Source: Steinernema hermaphroditum (Eukaryota; Nematoda; Chromadorea; Rhabditida; Steinernematidae). Taken from it: a stretch of 64,000 nt of DNA. The stretch spans positions 13,238,092 through 13,302,091 of the forward strand of contig CM059623.1 in assembly GCA_030435675.1 (NCBI GenBank), in the 5' to 3' direction. The notes under the pieces are model-generated. The model was not told where the DNA came from, did no database searches, and was given only the letters and a program-made list of their open reading frames with translations. Below are positions 23,426 to 34,900 of the stretch, piece after piece (the stretch's first letter is position 1; each line of letters starts with the position of its first letter). Position numbers and translations under genes: made by a program.

Positions 23426-24118
23426 TCAAATGAGGCAGAACTTTTCAGCGATACCCATATTCCACACCGACTGATCTTTGCAATGGCGTTCAAATTGTGG
23501 CCATGTGCCCACCATGTTTCCATGTGAACATGTGTCCAGAACGGAGCTCTTGCATGCGGCGCGGCCCATTCTAGCAGCCATTTTCATAGCCCTGAAACAC
23601 ATAATACCAGTAGATAACAGTGAATGCAGGTTTAGTTAGTGACGCAAAAAAAGAGAAAATGAATATGGGTTGCGCTGTCATTATTGGGCACTTGCAATGG
23701 AATGGCTTTCCAAATAAATCGAGATAACTTCAAAAAACTTTAAAGAATTTTAAAGATAACTTTAAAGAATTTCCTCAGTTCGCGTGTGGTTCACCACAGT
23801 GCTACACTGTTAGCTCTATGTTACTGTTATCTGCTCTCTCTTTCTGTACCCATCCGTAAATGGAGACATGAGAGAAGATCATACAGGGCTCTAAATGTTT
23901 CGAAAAACTTTTGACCTGGTTGTTCGTTGCAGGCTGAGGAATGTCGCCTTCACAGATAGAATCCGATTCATAACCCGCAAAATCACCACTAGATCCTCAA
24001 GAAAGGATCGCCAAAGACTGTGTAGATGGAAAAAAGCCACCTCTTTGCTTTTACGATAGTTTGGAGCGGAATCTGTGAAACTGCGAAAATTATCACTATG
24101 CTCGAAAAACGCACCCAA
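23426..24118 (-). CDS. Possible small secreted protein, incomplete model
   Basis: A terminal exon at 23426-23591 begins after a TTTCAG acceptor and encodes a cysteine-containing end (RAACKSSVLDTCSHGNMVG, ERHCKDQSVWNMG) with a TGA stop. Upstream, 23891-24118 holds blocks such as SGDFAGYESDSICEGDIPQP ending at a GT donor, and an ATG-started block MGAFFEHSDNFRSFTD. The joins were not proved. Cysteine spacing suggests an extracellular protein; family not recognised. Confidence 0.35.
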
Positions 24119-24339
24119 TGGAAAAATGCTTAGAAGACCGAGTTCTGAAGTGACACAAAAAGCAAGAATGGGATAGCGAGTAGAAATAGATTCTGAATGC
24201 GAATATCACAACGATTCACAAAATCACAAAAAAATGAATAACTGAAATCAGCGTTACAAAACTTATGTGTCACCGTGTAGGAAACGCCGGACCGCTTGTA
24301 TTGAAATTCTGATGGACATCTTCTTCGAACACTCTGCAC

Positions 24340-25255
24340 AGACTATGGCGACTTTCGGCAGAATTCCTGCATTGTTTGAAGTCGTACGGTATAGAAATCC
24401 GCACTCTCTACTTCTTCTCGATCGTGTCCACTGGATACGGCAAGCGGAAGGAAATATATTTCAAATGATGCCCCAGAGAACGAAAAATAAATCAAATTAT
24501 ACAACTTATTACAACAAAAAACGCAATTAACGGAATCGATGTTTCTGTTGCATTAAATTAATATAATCATAGTATGACCAAAGCAGACGCTCTGCGACAA
24601 AATAGTCAAAGCCACAGACCACATACTATCTGGATAGAGGAGCACAGCCTACTTTTGTACTCACATGAGATATTTCTACACGAAGATTTCGTAGTTTGTT
24701 TCGCTTCCTTTTACATCAATGTTAATATTCCCGTATCTCAGCACCCTTTTTCTTCACACTTCATTTGAAAGGCGGAATTTCATGCATTTAGCACACTTCA
24801 AATACTTCACGGGCTCCTTGTCGTTCTAGAGCATGAGCATGTTCAACTACAATCTGCAAGAACCGCAATGAGTGCTTTCCGTCTAACATTGTCCAAGGTA
24901 ATAGCAGAATTCAGGCAACACTCCATACTTCGGGGCGGCGAAGAGGCTGAACTCAGATCAGCGAACGGAGTGGAAAGCCATCTTCGAAAAAACTGGAGAC
25001 GAGGTTAATCGGCACAATAAATGAACTGCCCAACATGTTCCAATCCTTTGCAAGCCCTCAAATCCTGACTTTCTCTGGAAGTGGAGGAATCGCTGTGGGA
25101 ATCTTATGGAAATCGTTAAATTTATATGCACGCACACATTGCGCTAGCAAAAATTGCACCAGGAACCGGAATAAATAAAGAAAGACACAAAAAACATGGA
25201 AGTGGAAATATGTGGAGTAAATACGTTTTCTTATGTGTGATTCAGTGCTTCATTT
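24340..25255. other. Intergenic, no gene seen
   Basis: AT-rich with short frames only. It lies downstream of the well-supported gene at 25256-26332. Confidence 0.35.
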
Positions 25256-26332
25256 TCATGCGTCTCCGCACGCTACCTTCGCGGCATCCTTTGCTTTATA
25301 CTGCCACTTCGCACCTCTGCAGCTGAGTTCCGCAGTCGCTCCCTTCGGGTCAACGTCTTTGTCATCAATCTGTAAAAACCGGCATGGATTTTAACCGTGT
25401 ATTCTTTGCTTACCTTCAAAAATTTGTCCGTAGAACAGTCCAATTTGAGGTTTGCCCCGTTCATCGCAATTGTCACTGCACCATTCATATTCTCAACAGC
25501 ATTCGCAGGGTCCGTTTCGCACATGTCCTCTTCGCAGGTGATCGACGTAGGGGTGAAAGCGGCAGTTCCGGCTTTCCATGCGCCATCCGCGCATTCCAAC
25601 ACAAGCGTTGTTTTTTTGGCATTTTCGTCTTTGTTTCCTTTCTCTACGTTATCAACCTAAACGGATCAGCCTTTTTAGCCTCATCTGATGAGCAACTTAC
25701 AAAAAGCCTGGAAATTCTGTTTGTTCCCGTGCAGGTAATCGTGCTGTCCGCTTTTGTAAGCATCGGTAAAGGCGTGCCCATTAATTCTTTCGTAAGTTCA
25801 GAGCAATCTTTTTTTTTCTGGCATGTGACCGATTTCACGTCCTTCGTTCCGTGCTGCCACTTGCCTGCCTTACACATGAATTCTTGGCTCTTTTTCATAA
25901 GCGTCTCTTTTGATGCAGCCGTGTCATCATACTAAACAGCACAAGGATCCTAACAATCATAAAAAGCAAGATACGTACATCAATTACGATTTGGTCGTGA
26001 GTTTTGTCCATACACTTAAACATACCGTCCTCCTTCTTGAATTCTGAGTTGCCAGGCGTGCTGAGATCTATCGCGTTGCATTCCTCGTTAGCCTTTGTAG
26101 TCGGTGGCTTTGTCGAAACGTCTTTAACGGGCGGTGGGGTGCTGGAGCTGTCGGCGGGAATGTTGGGAATGTTGGTGGTGCCAGTGCCGCCACCATTACC
26201 GCGTTCCATCGATTCAGTGACTACATCGTTGTTGCTTGGAGGGCTTACGTCTACAGGATGGCAGGCGCTGCTAAGAGCGATGAAGAAGGAGAGGGCGACT
26301 AGGCCGAACAGCACACACTTAGAAGAGAACAT
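25256..26332 (-). CDS. Secreted protein with three C-GxW-C repeats
   Basis: Four exons (25979-26332, 25701-25931, 25414-25656, 25256-25369) join in phase across introns of 44-47 bp to give 313 aa. A signal peptide (FGLVALSFFIALSSA) is followed by a Pro/Thr/Ser-rich linker and then a cysteine-rich body. Three repeats share the pattern C-x2-G-x-W, about 10-14 residues, then V/I-x-C: FMCKAGKWQHGTKDVKSVTC, LECADGAWKAG with SITC, and LSCRGAKWQYKAKDAAKVAC. Each probably forms a small disulphide-stabilised unit. It resembles expanded nematode secreted families, but no named domain is claimed. All splice sites are canonical and phases agree, so the gene structure is firm. Confidence 0.82.
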
Positions 26333-27434
26333 GCTTCGAGAAGATGATGTGGACTGCGATCGTCGGTTGTCTTAAATACAAATGGTGGGCCGGACTCAAG
26401 AGCATTTTTCGTGATATGGCGTTTTTGCCGTTCTCGGCAAGACAAAGGCGGTCATCCATCATTAATTTCGTTTCGTATACGAGCCGAGACGCACCCGCAA
26501 AACAAAAAATAAATTTGAGTCGGGTCGTACTTTGAGATTGTTAATTTGGGTCATCCGCCGATTTAACACATACAACGAGATAACTTGGCTAACAAATATT
26601 TTGTTGGTTGGCATGAATATGGAGCGACTAAAAGTTTTCAATTCATATTTTTTGTAAGGATATCGTATATGTTATGTAGTGGTGCCTTTGGCTTCCGCTG
26701 TTCAGTACCTCAGATCAGCTCCTAAAGACTGGCAGGAGGCGGATGTTGCTTGAAAAATTACTGTAATAACGAACATGTGCAGTTTTATCAAAGCATCTTC
26801 TTGTCTTTGTTTAATTTCTATGAAGATTGCTCTTCATTGGGTACCATCTTTGACGCAATTCTGATCACATAACGCCTAGAATTGTCTGTTGAAACACAGT
26901 ATGTGACGCCTCATGGGGATACGATATTCGCTTCTTTGCTTCAAGCAGTTATTTTACTGCAGGTAAATTTCGATTGCTTTCACTCCAGAAGACTTCCGTT
27001 CGTTGAGGGAAGAGCGTTTCCTATGATGATTTGTTTTAATATTTTAAACATAGACAGTATTTTTGACTGTATGTATTTCTTAGCTTGTTCGTGAAATTTG
27101 AAATTGGTGGTACCTTCTATCGCTTTACCATGCATGCCCGTCCGGAAATTAAGAGCGAAAAATTGCTCAGCCTGCTTTTTCTGTCGCATTTCCGAAGTGT
27201 GTCAAACCTGTTAAGAAGGATAGTGCGCCGGATAAGTGTAAAAACAAGTGATCGCAATGCACTTTACGAGAACTCCATTTGCAGCACGGTGCATATTGTC
27301 GTTTAGAGAATGCAGGTTATGTTTCCGATTTGATGCCGTTGGTTCGAGAGGATAGGTGGTTAGCAAATAAGAGGTTAGCGGGGATTTCAGTTTATGCTAG
27401 AGCGATAATAATATCGATATCTTCATCTTAGTAA
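26333..27434. other. Intergenic, no clear gene
   Basis: Short frames on both strands near 26980-27310 lack domains or splice support. Confidence 0.35.
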
Positions 27435-27469
27435 ATGAACCAAGTGATTATTGGCGCAGCGCTGGGGCT

Positions 27470-28200
27470 TGGCGAAAGTTCGGAACATTACGGAGCCGTT
27501 TTCAGGGGGCCAATTCCTCTATCTTGCCAAGAAGGCCGTCATCGCCGCCTGAGTCCAGGAAAAGCAAAGATGGGATTACACCTTGTCCGCTGTGGTCCAC
27601 CGTCGTGTCTTCACTATGGTCCACTGCCGTGTCTTCAATCCAGCCTCTTCGCCTCTTCGATGCCCGCTCAAACTAATGAGATCGCTAATGAGGCTCTGAT
27701 GCTGTCTTTGCCTCTAAAACCAGACGAGAAGAAGCGACTACGGAGTGCTGCATATCTTTCTTGTCGCTCTAAATGGTGCCTCGAACGGTGTAAGCCGTTG
27801 ATCCAAGAGTATAAATCCGAAAACTCGCAGTGTCCTTGTCTTCCTATTCCCATGGATATGCCATGACTTTGGTTTGTCCAATCGCTCTCTGCCTTAGGTT
27901 CCCGAATGAGTTCAGTGAGTGGCTGTTCTCGATCGACGCTGTTGTCCGCAATGATCGCCCCGGCTCCCAGAAGGTCTGGAACACCAGGAACACCATAGTT
28001 CCACCGTTTTGCCAAGAAGGCGGTCACGACTCCACCCACACCGCCATGAGAAGCGTGGCTGACACTCATTGAAGCTGACATCGCCCATCGTTGCTGGCGC
28101 AATAATCACTTCGCCTCCCAAGAGCCGAAGTTCCACCGTCCTACCAAGAAGGTCGCCACCACATCCCGACCACCCACACCGCCAGGTGAAGCATAAACAT
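27470..28200 (-). repeat. Repeat family C block, internally tandem
   Basis: Two units of roughly 140 bp run 27945-28060 and 28090-28195, each containing ttccaccg, ccaagaagg and cacccacaccgcca. A third partial match lies at 27515-27550 (gccaagaaggccgtcatcgc). The 143-codon plus-strand frame at 27435-27866 and the antisense frame overlap this repeat, so neither is called as a gene. Confidence 0.6.
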
Positions 28201-28820
28201 CACTGAAGCCTCGATATCCGCGTCATCAGCGAATCCTCTTTATTTGCTGTTCTCCGTGGAGTGTGCCTCTTCGAGAATCAACTTTTAGCCTCCCCGATGC
28301 CCGTGCCCCGTGATGGGATCATTTCATTTGATTCTGCAGCCGTGCCCTGCACCAAAATACGAAGAAAGTCTTAGGGACTATGCTATGATACAGTGCTTAT
28401 CTATTCTTGCAAGATGTCGTAGTGTCGTATATTCGCACGTGTGCATATCTATAGACATGCATATCTTCGATATCGGCTACGATATCATCGACAACTCCTA
28501 AAAGGTCATTCTTTACGCCCGCGGTGATTCAATGAAGCTGTCATCTTCTTTTGCACGCCCGTCAACAGTGCAATCTTGATCGACTTGTTTTTTGGCTATC
28601 GCGCGGCAAATGTATGTCAAACGTGATAGTGCGTCAGACCACCCTCCGATTTTTGTAAAAAACGCTGACCGAAAGTGCATATAGGTCGGTGTGGGTGTGA
28701 CGACGGGAGAGATCGACGGAATATTCCAGTTGCGGACGCTGCAAAAGTACGTCGGGTCCTTTCTTTTTCTTTCTTGTTCTTTCAGGATATCCGCATACGA
28801 GTTTCGAAGAACAATATACA

Positions 28821-28826
28821 TTTATT
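28821..28826 (-). terminator. Poly(A) signal AATAAA of the phosphatase gene
   Basis: The minus strand reads ATAAATAAATG here, giving AATAAA 76 nt after the phosphatase stop codon. The spacing fits a short nematode 3' UTR. Confidence 0.6.
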
Positions 28827-28901
28827 TATCGAATAATCATCTCTACTCACAATATCCATTGCATAATTAAATTTCCCAAACACAATTACAATCCCACGCA
28901 T

Positions 28902-31900
28902 TCATCTGGACGATTGATACTCGGCCAAGGGTTTGATGAGTCCGTCCTCGTACGCTTTCATGATCGCCTGACACACGAACACATATTGCGTCTACAATGG
29001 ATGTAACCATTTAGGTAGCTCGAGAATCAGCTCTGTTACCTCTGTCTGTACAAGTGTCGCCCGTTGGTCTCTCATCGTCTTCATGATATCTAGAGGATAG
29101 ATCGGTTGATTAGCCTCGACTAGGCAGGCGGCCGTCTCCATGAGAATCAGCACTCCGGTTCTACCGATTCCGGCCGAACAGTGGACAACTATCGGATCGA
29201 CAGATCCGGCCCTCGCCGAACGGACCTCATCAACGAAATCGATGAAGTCGGACGGCTTCTCCGGCACTCCATGATCGGGCCACGCGGTGTACTGCATCTG
29301 AGTGACACGGCGTTCCTCGCGGCTCTGCAAATAACGCGTGCAAAAATAAATAAACAAACGTCGTTTGGCACAAACCTGTTGATGGCGGATGGAGAACTCG
29401 CGATATGTACAGTACTCCTTCTCGCGCTCCGACAGATTCGTGACCACCAACTTGCCAAATGGAATACTTTCACCGGGTTTCGGCCAGTACTCGTGGCACT
29501 TCGTGCGACCGTTTTCGACCAGCGTGGTGAGCATGACGATCGTCTGACAGAGCTGCTCCCACACCATCAGCCAGAAGTCGCCGGAGGTGTGTGGGAGTGG
29601 GCCTTGGCAAGCGATGTAGCGGTTCACAATGCCGCTGGATGGGATTTCCATCTGAAATGAGGTGAACTTATAGAGAGAGATATGGAACTAAGGACGATCT
29701 ATTCATAGATATTCAGCTTCCTGAAACGCCGTCAGATCCCCTACCGTATCCCCACAAATCTAGCATAATATTGTTCACAAAGACAAAAGCTTACATTGAT
29801 CGCACTGGCATTAATATAATCCCCAGTACTTGACGTCAGCAGTTTCACTCTTGTCGCGTCATAAGGGCACACATCCCTGTAACGATTCTTGTGCAGATTA
29901 TTGGGAAGTCTGCTGGCGTCCATCGTCAGTCCAGGACGCTTTCTATACAAAGCCGCAAAATCGGACTTCAGCTCCGATTCGGAGAGATTTTTCAGGATAA
30001 CAAGACTCTGCGAAAGCAGATCCGATTGGGGAACCGTCTCGGCGACATGTCGCGCTTCTGGGGTCTCACGATTTGCAGAATTCTCCGGTTCATCTACGTC
30101 GCCGCAACGGTAGACGTTGGGCTTGATGGTGAGACATAGCTCTCCACCGCCGACGTCTCTGGCCGCGCGGATGACCTTTACCACCATGTCGTGAGGCATG
30201 GCCGTGCAGTCGCGGTTGTTTATCATGACGACTTGATCTCCTTCGTTCAGACGAGGAGAGCAGCGATCGGCTGGAGAGCCAGAGGCCACGCGACTGACAA
30301 TCACCGGGTGGTCGTGGTCGATGCCACCTTTCACGTTGAAGCCGTAGCGACCTTGCGCGTCAGGACGGACTTTTACAGTGACCAAGCCCTCTTCCTGCAT
30401 GACGCTGTTCGGTCGATATCCATTCGGGAACCCATTGGCCGCATAGCCATTCGTGTATCCGTTGCTGCCGTAACCGCTCGAGGCAAAACCATTCGTCGCG
30501 GGACCCGTGGATGTGGAAGAGTGACTGTAACAGGATCTCATAACATTAATACGACAAAATCTTATGTGATCCTTGTTACCTGGCGATGGAGTTGCGCGGC
30601 GAGCCGTTGGACAGCAGTTTGGGGGAGACGCGCGTGGGCGCGGGAGTGAAGCCCAGCGTCTGGAAGTTGCCGATTGCTTGGAAGGAGGCCCGACTTCCAG
30701 CAGGAGCCATGCGAATCTCGCCGTTATTGTTGTTGTTCGTCAGCGTGGCGTTCCCGAAGCGCTGCCGATTCCAGACCGGTTGATTCGTTCTACCAGCGGG
30801 ACTCGAAGAGGCAATCGTGGAAGCGCCAACAGGAAACGCTACGGGTTTCTGCGGTAGTGGCGGATTCACCACTGCGGAACCATTGGGGAGGGGCTGCGTG
30901 AGTGACTTCCGTTTCTGCTGGTAGTCGACGGAGGACGAGGGGCGGGAAAGGTGATGTGGGGAGGACGTGGAAGCCTGAAAATAGGGGCTTATAGCAGGGT
31001 ACCGTATATGCACAAATCTCTTCGCCGATCTTAGCTCTATTGCCATGGAACAAAAGGCGAGCGGCTGTCGGCGGAGCCGCTTCCCGAAATGGTCGGAATT
31101 GCGGAAAACATATAGAAAGCGTTGTTTTTGTTCTCGTGGCGTTCAAAGAAAAACGAGCGTTTCCAAGAAACATTCACGTCTAAGCCATTATTTACGTCGC
31201 AGGTTAGTTGAAAACAAGCTTTTGTCGAATTGGTATTATACAACGAGATCTGGGAATTGGGAGCTTGTTTTCGAGACGATAGCGTTGCCTAGGTGAAGAA
31301 GTCGGACAGAATGTTTCAAAAACCAGGGTGTGGCATTGGGTACCAAAAGATTAGAGTTCTACGGAGTACTCCAGAAGCCGTGGCTAGATGAACACATGGC
31401 GGTATTTTTGGAACGACGGAGGCGGCCAAAGGATTAAAGGAAGATTTGCTCGGGCTGCCATCTTGAATGGAGTTGTTTGGGGTAGAATTTTTAAACCGTG
31501 AAGGACAAGGATGGTCAGATAATGTCGACATCATTCTCATGCAATTATTGCCCATGGAACGAAGCCTTCCATACACAAATTTTGTGAGCTAGGGTAATCC
31601 GAGACAGATAAGAAATCACGTCCAAATAGCTATGTTCGCAGAAAAAGAGCGCAACTGCGTGGGAACGCTATAAAAACGAGTTAGTTCTAATTAACAATTA
31701 AGCGACAGTACGATAATTAGCAATCCTGTTTGTTGAAACCAGACAAAGACAGGCTTGCTGGGTGGTATTTACCAAAAATAGACTAAAACCCCTCTAGGGA
31801 AAGCAGCGATGGCCTCCAAAAAACGCGATGAAAAGGAATCAAAATGAGCGGAAATCAGACGATCAGAGAAGGACAGTGTCGCAGATCAGGAAGTATTAGA

Positions 31901-34900
31901 ATTAGAATACATGCCTGTACAAAATAAGTTTTTGTAATACGTGAACTTTTGCTGACAGCGCTGAAAAGCAGAAAAGTAGAGTATCATACATCAGGAACTA
32001 TCGGAGATCACAAAGTGTTGCGTCCCTACAAGAAGCTTGCTATGGTCGTTAACCAAACATCCGTAGTTGTGGATGTAGGTTAAAACTGGTAAACATCAGA
32101 TGACTACTTAGAAATTCGACACTAAATTTAAACTCTTAGTTCAGAAATCTACTTGGTGGACAACCACTCTAAGATTTGGAATCCTTCTTCAATCAAACTA
32201 ACGATATAATCGATCGGTTAAAACAAGTCATACGCTGGTCCTGAACACCGTCGGCCTCCTCATGCTCTTCGACCTGAGCGTGCATCTTTCCGGCAGAAGC
32301 GACAAACTCGACGTGGACAACACGGGCGCACATTGAACGGCGGCCCGCTCTTCGGTGACCGTTGTTGCCATTTGTCTATTTTTTGGAATATTTACTGAAG
32401 AGGGACCGGGAGGAGAACTGGGACGACGACGACGAGTAGATGATGACGGGTCGAGAGGCCATCGGGCAAAGGCAAACAGCGCGGCGAAAAAGAAGCGAAG
32501 CTGAAAGGAGACGGCGCGCTGCTGACAAATTGATGACAAGAGCGCGCGAACGGTTGCGCCGGGAAGGTAAGGCGATGGCGAGACACTTTGCGTGCGGGGA
32601 GAGGACCAGAGAGGTTATTGAAATAGAGGAAGGATAAGTCAAATAGGAGTCGATAGGGATCGGGTACAAAAAGCTCTGTTTTTAGGACAAGGTACACAGA
32701 AGAGAACGAAAGATGTGTAGGTCCAGGATGTGGATAAACACCTCATCCATATATCAAGATATATCAAGAAGCTATGACACTCTGTATAACTCACTCAGTG
32801 ACATTGATAGAGTAAACTGTTCTTCCCACTTACCATCAAACAAGGAACCACAGCTCGACCTCTTTTCACAACAAGTGAGTCGCGGATTGGAAGATTTCGC
32901 GGATTAAATAAGCAGACAGGATTAGTAAGACACAGTATTATAAGATTAGACACAATATGACGGGAAGGGAGCGCAATCGAAATGGGAATAAGATGCTTTT
33001 TTCTCTCCTTCCAATCAAGGGTCACAGCTTAACGAGAACTATTCGTAAAAATAGAAAAGTCAGGAAGCTGCCACATGACTAAGGTCAAGATAGTGATTCT
33101 TTGATTGACGTACAAGATTCGACGAATGTCGCGGAACTGCTTGGAATAGGATGCGGTTACTCACCGGCGAAATGAATCAGCGAATTGAGCCTGACGCAAG
33201 AGAATTAAAATTTATGAGAATCTCATGCATAAGAAATGGTGAAAAGCCGCTTGTGTGCGACAAAATGAAGAAAGCTACTCATACTTCAGGTGTCCAAAAG
33301 ACCGACTGAAGCCGGAGACCTTCAGTCCAGTGAGATCCCGCCACGCCCGAGTGTATTGTCCACGTAATTAAACCTTTTTACAAGCGACATCATTAAATGC
33401 AAAGAGGCTGATTGAACACGAGGCTCGTGAGTAAGAATTCCAGGAAAGCTGTGTTCATAGAAGCACTCATTGGATGTATTCATGCGTTAAAGAATACAAT
33501 TAGAGTATCCAGAAACTCTTACTCGCTTTCGTGGAAAACATGTTATTCCGCATTTGATGAGAGCAAACACCGAGCGATACAATTCAGAGAAAATGGGAAG
33601 TTATAAGAATTTTTGATGCCATCGAACAGAAATTTGCCATGCTTCCGCTTACAAGGGAATCTTCCGAAGTGTTCGGCTCAGATCGAGCTGAAGATTGGAT
33701 TGCAGATAAGCCGTCAGTAGTGAAGCGTGTTTACACGGCCTTTTGGGGTTGACTTTCACTAATGTAGGCCAACTTGTGTGCCAATTGTCACCTCTATCTA
33801 AGACGGACAGTTTGAAACACTCCCTTGTTAGATGTAGAATTCGTTTCCACGAAATGTATCATCTAAGAGACCAGCTACTTCATCGCAAACGTGCCAAATA
33901 GACCGGAAAGTCAGCAAAAACGACTACCTATGCGGATCTACCCTATTAAAGTGTCGGTGTTACCTCAATAAATAAGTAAACCGACACACCTCCCCCTCTC
34001 AAAAAACACCAACTTGCTGATATCCCTCCAACATCCCTAATCCCCCGGTCCATGTCAACTGACCGGTCTCTAACGCCGTTGTAATCTGATCGACGAACGA
34101 TCGAGAAAATGGAAAAGCAAACAGTTCTGACCGTCGGCGAGCGCGCGGCCACAAAGCTACTGTAAACATAAACAAAGGCGCGCGCACTTCGCACATCGTT
34201 CCATTACGAATCGGTCACGATTATCGCGCGCGCGCCAGCGTTACGGTGATCAGGTTCCAATTACGCGAATGAGCGTTCTGAATTCGGGAAAGAGAGATCA
34301 ATTAGCCGAGGGAGATATTTCGGCGAACGGGACGCAGAGCGAAGATCGGCCAAAGGTCGCGAAGTGAAGATTGCTGTGGACGTTCGGAGAAAAGGACACA
34401 AGTTTATGTATTATTGACGGAGTAATTAAAATAATGACGGGAGTTCGGGCTCAGTGAAGGCTAGAATGAACCTAAGTGCACGCAGCATTGGTTCGCGGAA
34501 ATGCGCTGGGGGATCGTTGTTTGTTTGCGGCTTGTTCGGAGAAGTAGGCGCTATTATTAAGTGGACTAAGAGACAAAAACGTCATAGTGATCATTTCAGC
34601 GATGGAATCGCTGGAATCCATGGATGAAAGGGAAGAGGAATACAACCTTATTTCCTATCACAAGGGCAACAAGCGCTACGTGTGACAATTGATCAAACGC
34701 CTATGATTCTATGCATTCGTCTGTCGTTCGTCAAATGACTGTTTGTCTATGAGTCACCCTTGAATGCATCGCATAACGCACATAGGCCACGTTAATCATT
34801 GTATTACACAAGTGCATGTCTCGCCATTTCTGCCTCGGCCACTCATCAATTTGAATTCCGCTCCCTACAGACTAGAAAACAAGCCTACCTGCGCTGTAGC

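Larger units (their letters stand above)
30975..34888 (-). other. Phosphatase intron 8 (3.9 kb)
   Basis: Holds the candidate alternative first exon at 32234-32371 and a GC-rich block at 33950-34350. It contains only one ATTTTTG in sense orientation (near 31771), unlike the introns upstream. No other gene was recognised. Confidence 0.7.

Noticed and set aside
27435..27866. 143-codon plus-strand frame
   Set aside because: It overlaps repeat family C and contains internal duplications; no domain is visible.
28513..28821. 102-codon minus-strand frame downstream of the phosphatase
   Set aside because: It starts close to the poly(A) signal of the phosphatase, has no domain and no splice support, and is probably untranslated flank.
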